Shown here piece by piece: positions 62,637-64,000 of a stretch of DNA of 64,000 nucleotides (position 1 is its first letter; each line of letters begins with the position of its first letter). Both the position numbers and the translations under genes were made by a program. The notes under the pieces were generated by a model. It saw only the letters and a list, made by a program, of their open reading frames with translations, ran no database searches and had not been told where the DNA came from. Source of the stretch: Acidobacteriota bacterium (GTDB lineage: Bacteria; Acidobacteriota; Terriglobia; Bryobacterales; Bryobacteraceae); NCBI GenBank assembly GCA_018268935.1, contig JAFDVS010000005.1, positions 1 to 64,000 of the forward strand, given 5' to 3'.

Positions 62637-64000
62637 ATGACCATCCGATTCCTCCTCAGCGCGGCTCTCGCCACCTCTCTCGCCGCCCAGGTCAAATACG
62701 AAGACCTCCTCAAAGGACCCGGTGACAACTGGATCACCTACTCCGGTGATTACCAGGGCAAACGGCACAGCCCGCTCAAGCAGATCACCGCCGCCAACGC
62801 CGGCAATCTCGTCGCTCAGTGGACCTACCACGTTCCCAAGGCGAGCGGCTTGCGCACCAATCCGCTGGTCTACAACGGTGTGATGTACGTCACCAACACC
62901 AACGAGGTGCGTGCACTCGACGCCCGTACCGGCCGCCTCGTCTGGGAGTACAAAGACACGCGATCGAAGAAGGAAGCCGTCAATCGTGGCGTGGCCCTGC
63001 TCGGCGATCGGGTTTTCTTCGTCACCGGCGATGTGCACCTGGTCGCCCTCGACCGCCGCAACGGCGCACTCCTCTGGCAGAAGCAATACGGCCGCGTCGA
63101 AGATGGGCTCTACGGCTCGATGGCCCCGATGGTGGTGAAAGACAAAGTGCTGGTCGGAGTCTCCGGCGGCGATAGCGGCATGCGCGGCTACGTCGCTGCC
63201 TATCAGGCCGCCACGGGCGAAGAGGCGTGGCGCATCTACACCGTCCCGGCCAAAGGCGAAAAGGGCTCTGAGTCGTGGGGTAATTTCGTCGAATACGGCG
63301 GCGCCGCCACATGGCTCAGCGGCACCTATGACCCTGAACTGAACACCATCTACTGGACCACCGGCAACCCCTGGCCCGACTTCTACGGTGGCGATCGCAA
63401 AGGCGACAACCTCTTCTCCTGCTCACTGCTCGCCATCGATGCCGATACCGGCAAAATGAAGTGGTATTTCCAGTTCACCCCGCACGACACGCATGACTGG
63501 GACGCCCAGGCCTGGCCCGTGCTGGTAGATCTCCCGTTCAACGGGAAGCCGCGCAAACTGGTGCTTCACGCCAACCGCAACGGGTTCCTCTACGTTCTCG
63601 ACCGTGTCACCGGCGAGTTCCTGCGCGCCACCAAGATCATCGACAAGCTGGATTGGGCCACGGGCATTGATCCCAAAGGCCGCCCCATTCTTGTGCCGGG
63701 CAAGGATCCCACGCCCAATGGGAACCGCGTCTGTCCCGGCGTGCGCGGCGCCACCAACTGGATGGCGCCTTCCTTCAACCCCGCCACCGGGCTGTTCCAT
63801 GTCATCACGCTCGAACAGTGCGACGTCTTCACCAGTTCGGCCAAAGAGCCTGAGCCGAAGAAGAATTTCTCCGGCGGCGGCGCGAGTCCGAAGCCAACCG
63901 AACTCGGCCAGTTCTTTCTTCGCGCCTTCGACCCCACTACCGGAAAGCGTGTCTGGGAATATCCCATGACTGGACCTGCCGAAATGTGGGCCGGCACGGT
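62637..64000 (+). CDS. PQQ-dependent dehydrogenase, N-terminal 454 residues (runs off the window end)
   Basis: An ATG at 62637 opens a signal peptide (TIRFLLSAALATSLAAQ) and the frame stays open to the window edge. The start of the propeller (DNWITYSGDYQGKRHSPL), the W-docking repeats (ALDARTGRLVWEY, AIDADTGKMKWYF), GVSGGDSGMRGYVAAYQAATGEEAWR and the active-site region YWTTGNPWPDFYG match quinoprotein alcohol dehydrogenases. The vicinal Cys-Cys that normally sits before VNRGVAL is absent. It should oxidise an alcohol or sugar in the periplasm and hand electrons to the cytochrome encoded just upstream. Confidence 0.92.
   Translation, partial: MTIRFLLSAALATSLAAQVKYEDLLKGPGDNWITYSGDYQGKRHSPLKQITAANAGNLVAQWTYHVPKASGLRTNPLVYNGVMYVTNTNEVRALDARTGRLVWEYKDTRSKKEAVNRGVALLGDRVFFVTGDVHLVALDRRNGALLWQKQYGRVEDGLYGSMAPMVVKDKVLVGVSGGDSGMRGYVAAYQAATGEEAWRIYTVPAKGEKGSESWGNFVEYGGAATWLSGTYDPELNTIYWTTGNPWPDFYGGDRKGDNLFSCSLLAIDADTGKMKWYFQFTPHDTHDWDAQAWPVLVDLPFNGKPRKLVLHANRNGFLYVLDRVTGEFLRATKIIDKLDWATGIDPKGRPILVPGKDPTPNGNRVCPGVRGATNWMAPSFNPATGLFHVITLEQCDVFTSSAKEPEPKKNFSGGGASPKPTELGQFFLRAFDPTTGKRVWEYPMTGPAEMWAGT

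Noticed and set aside
61803..63086. 427-codon minus-strand frame across the cytochrome and PQQ dehydrogenase genes
   Set aside because: The plus strand has haem sites, signal peptides and conserved propeller motifs; the minus frame has none.

Overview
The window looks like a chromosomal segment of a soil-type Acidobacteriota, most likely the Bryobacterales/Solibacter lineage. This is inferred from gene content: four very large Oar-like TonB-dependent receptors with N-terminal carboxypeptidase-regulatory domains, a DUF1552/DUF1592-type cytochrome pair, several secreted sulfatases and S9/M14/M20 peptidases, a protein kinase fused to a beta-propeller, DUF1080, and Tat-exported sugar isomerase-like proteins. 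The DNA is GC-rich (about 60% in rows counted by hand) and densely coded, with many 1-4 base stop/start overlaps. No rRNA, tRNA, CRISPR array or recognisable transposase was seen.

Layout. 1-3.9 kb (minus): DUF1552 protein (cut by the window edge), DUF1592-type cytochrome and a sulfatase. 3.9-8.4 kb (plus): receptor 1 and an oligogalacturonate-lyase-like propeller protein. 8.36-10.1 kb (minus): an ion channel and an NAD-dependent epimerase with lower-GC stretches, enclosed by two perfect 35-bp direct repeats of the 3' end of the propeller gene; this is the most unusual structure in the window. 10.1-12.9 kb: small unknown genes, a TIM-barrel isomerase, a DUF937 protein and a zinc-ribbon protein. 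12.9-18.7 kb (plus): a coupled operon of unknown secreted protein, amidohydrolase, S9 peptidase and M20 peptidase.

24.9-18.7 kb (minus): a housekeeping operon in the order rsmB-like, rpe, bamD-like, response regulator, yajQ, alpha/beta hydrolase, APC permease. 24.9-33.8 kb (plus): ttcA-like gene, DUF47 protein with PiT phosphate transporter, then permease, glutamine-synthetase-like ligase, iron alcohol dehydrogenase and DMT exporter (a possible amine-use operon), then DUF1080 and a histone-deacetylase-like hydrolase. 36.3-33.8 kb (minus): Ser/Thr kinase-propeller with an apparent 3' frameshift. 41.7-36.4 kb (minus): FG-GAP protein, sugar isomerase, M14 carboxypeptidase.

41.7-54.2 kb (plus): receptor 2 with a sulfatase, receptor 3, a GntR/FCD regulator with an HpcH/HpaI aldolase, and receptor 4. 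54.2-59.8 kb: a pentaheme cytochrome (minus), S9 peptidase, AI-2E family transporter, and a zinc alcohol dehydrogenase (minus). 59.8-64 kb (plus): a secreted propeller-type glycosidase-like protein, a MazF/PemK toxin with an unclassified antitoxin, a diheme cytochrome c and a PQQ-dependent dehydrogenase running off the end. Overall the region suits a heterotroph that digests polymers and peptides outside the cytoplasm, imports products through large outer-membrane receptors, and passes electrons from periplasmic oxidations into c-type cytochromes.
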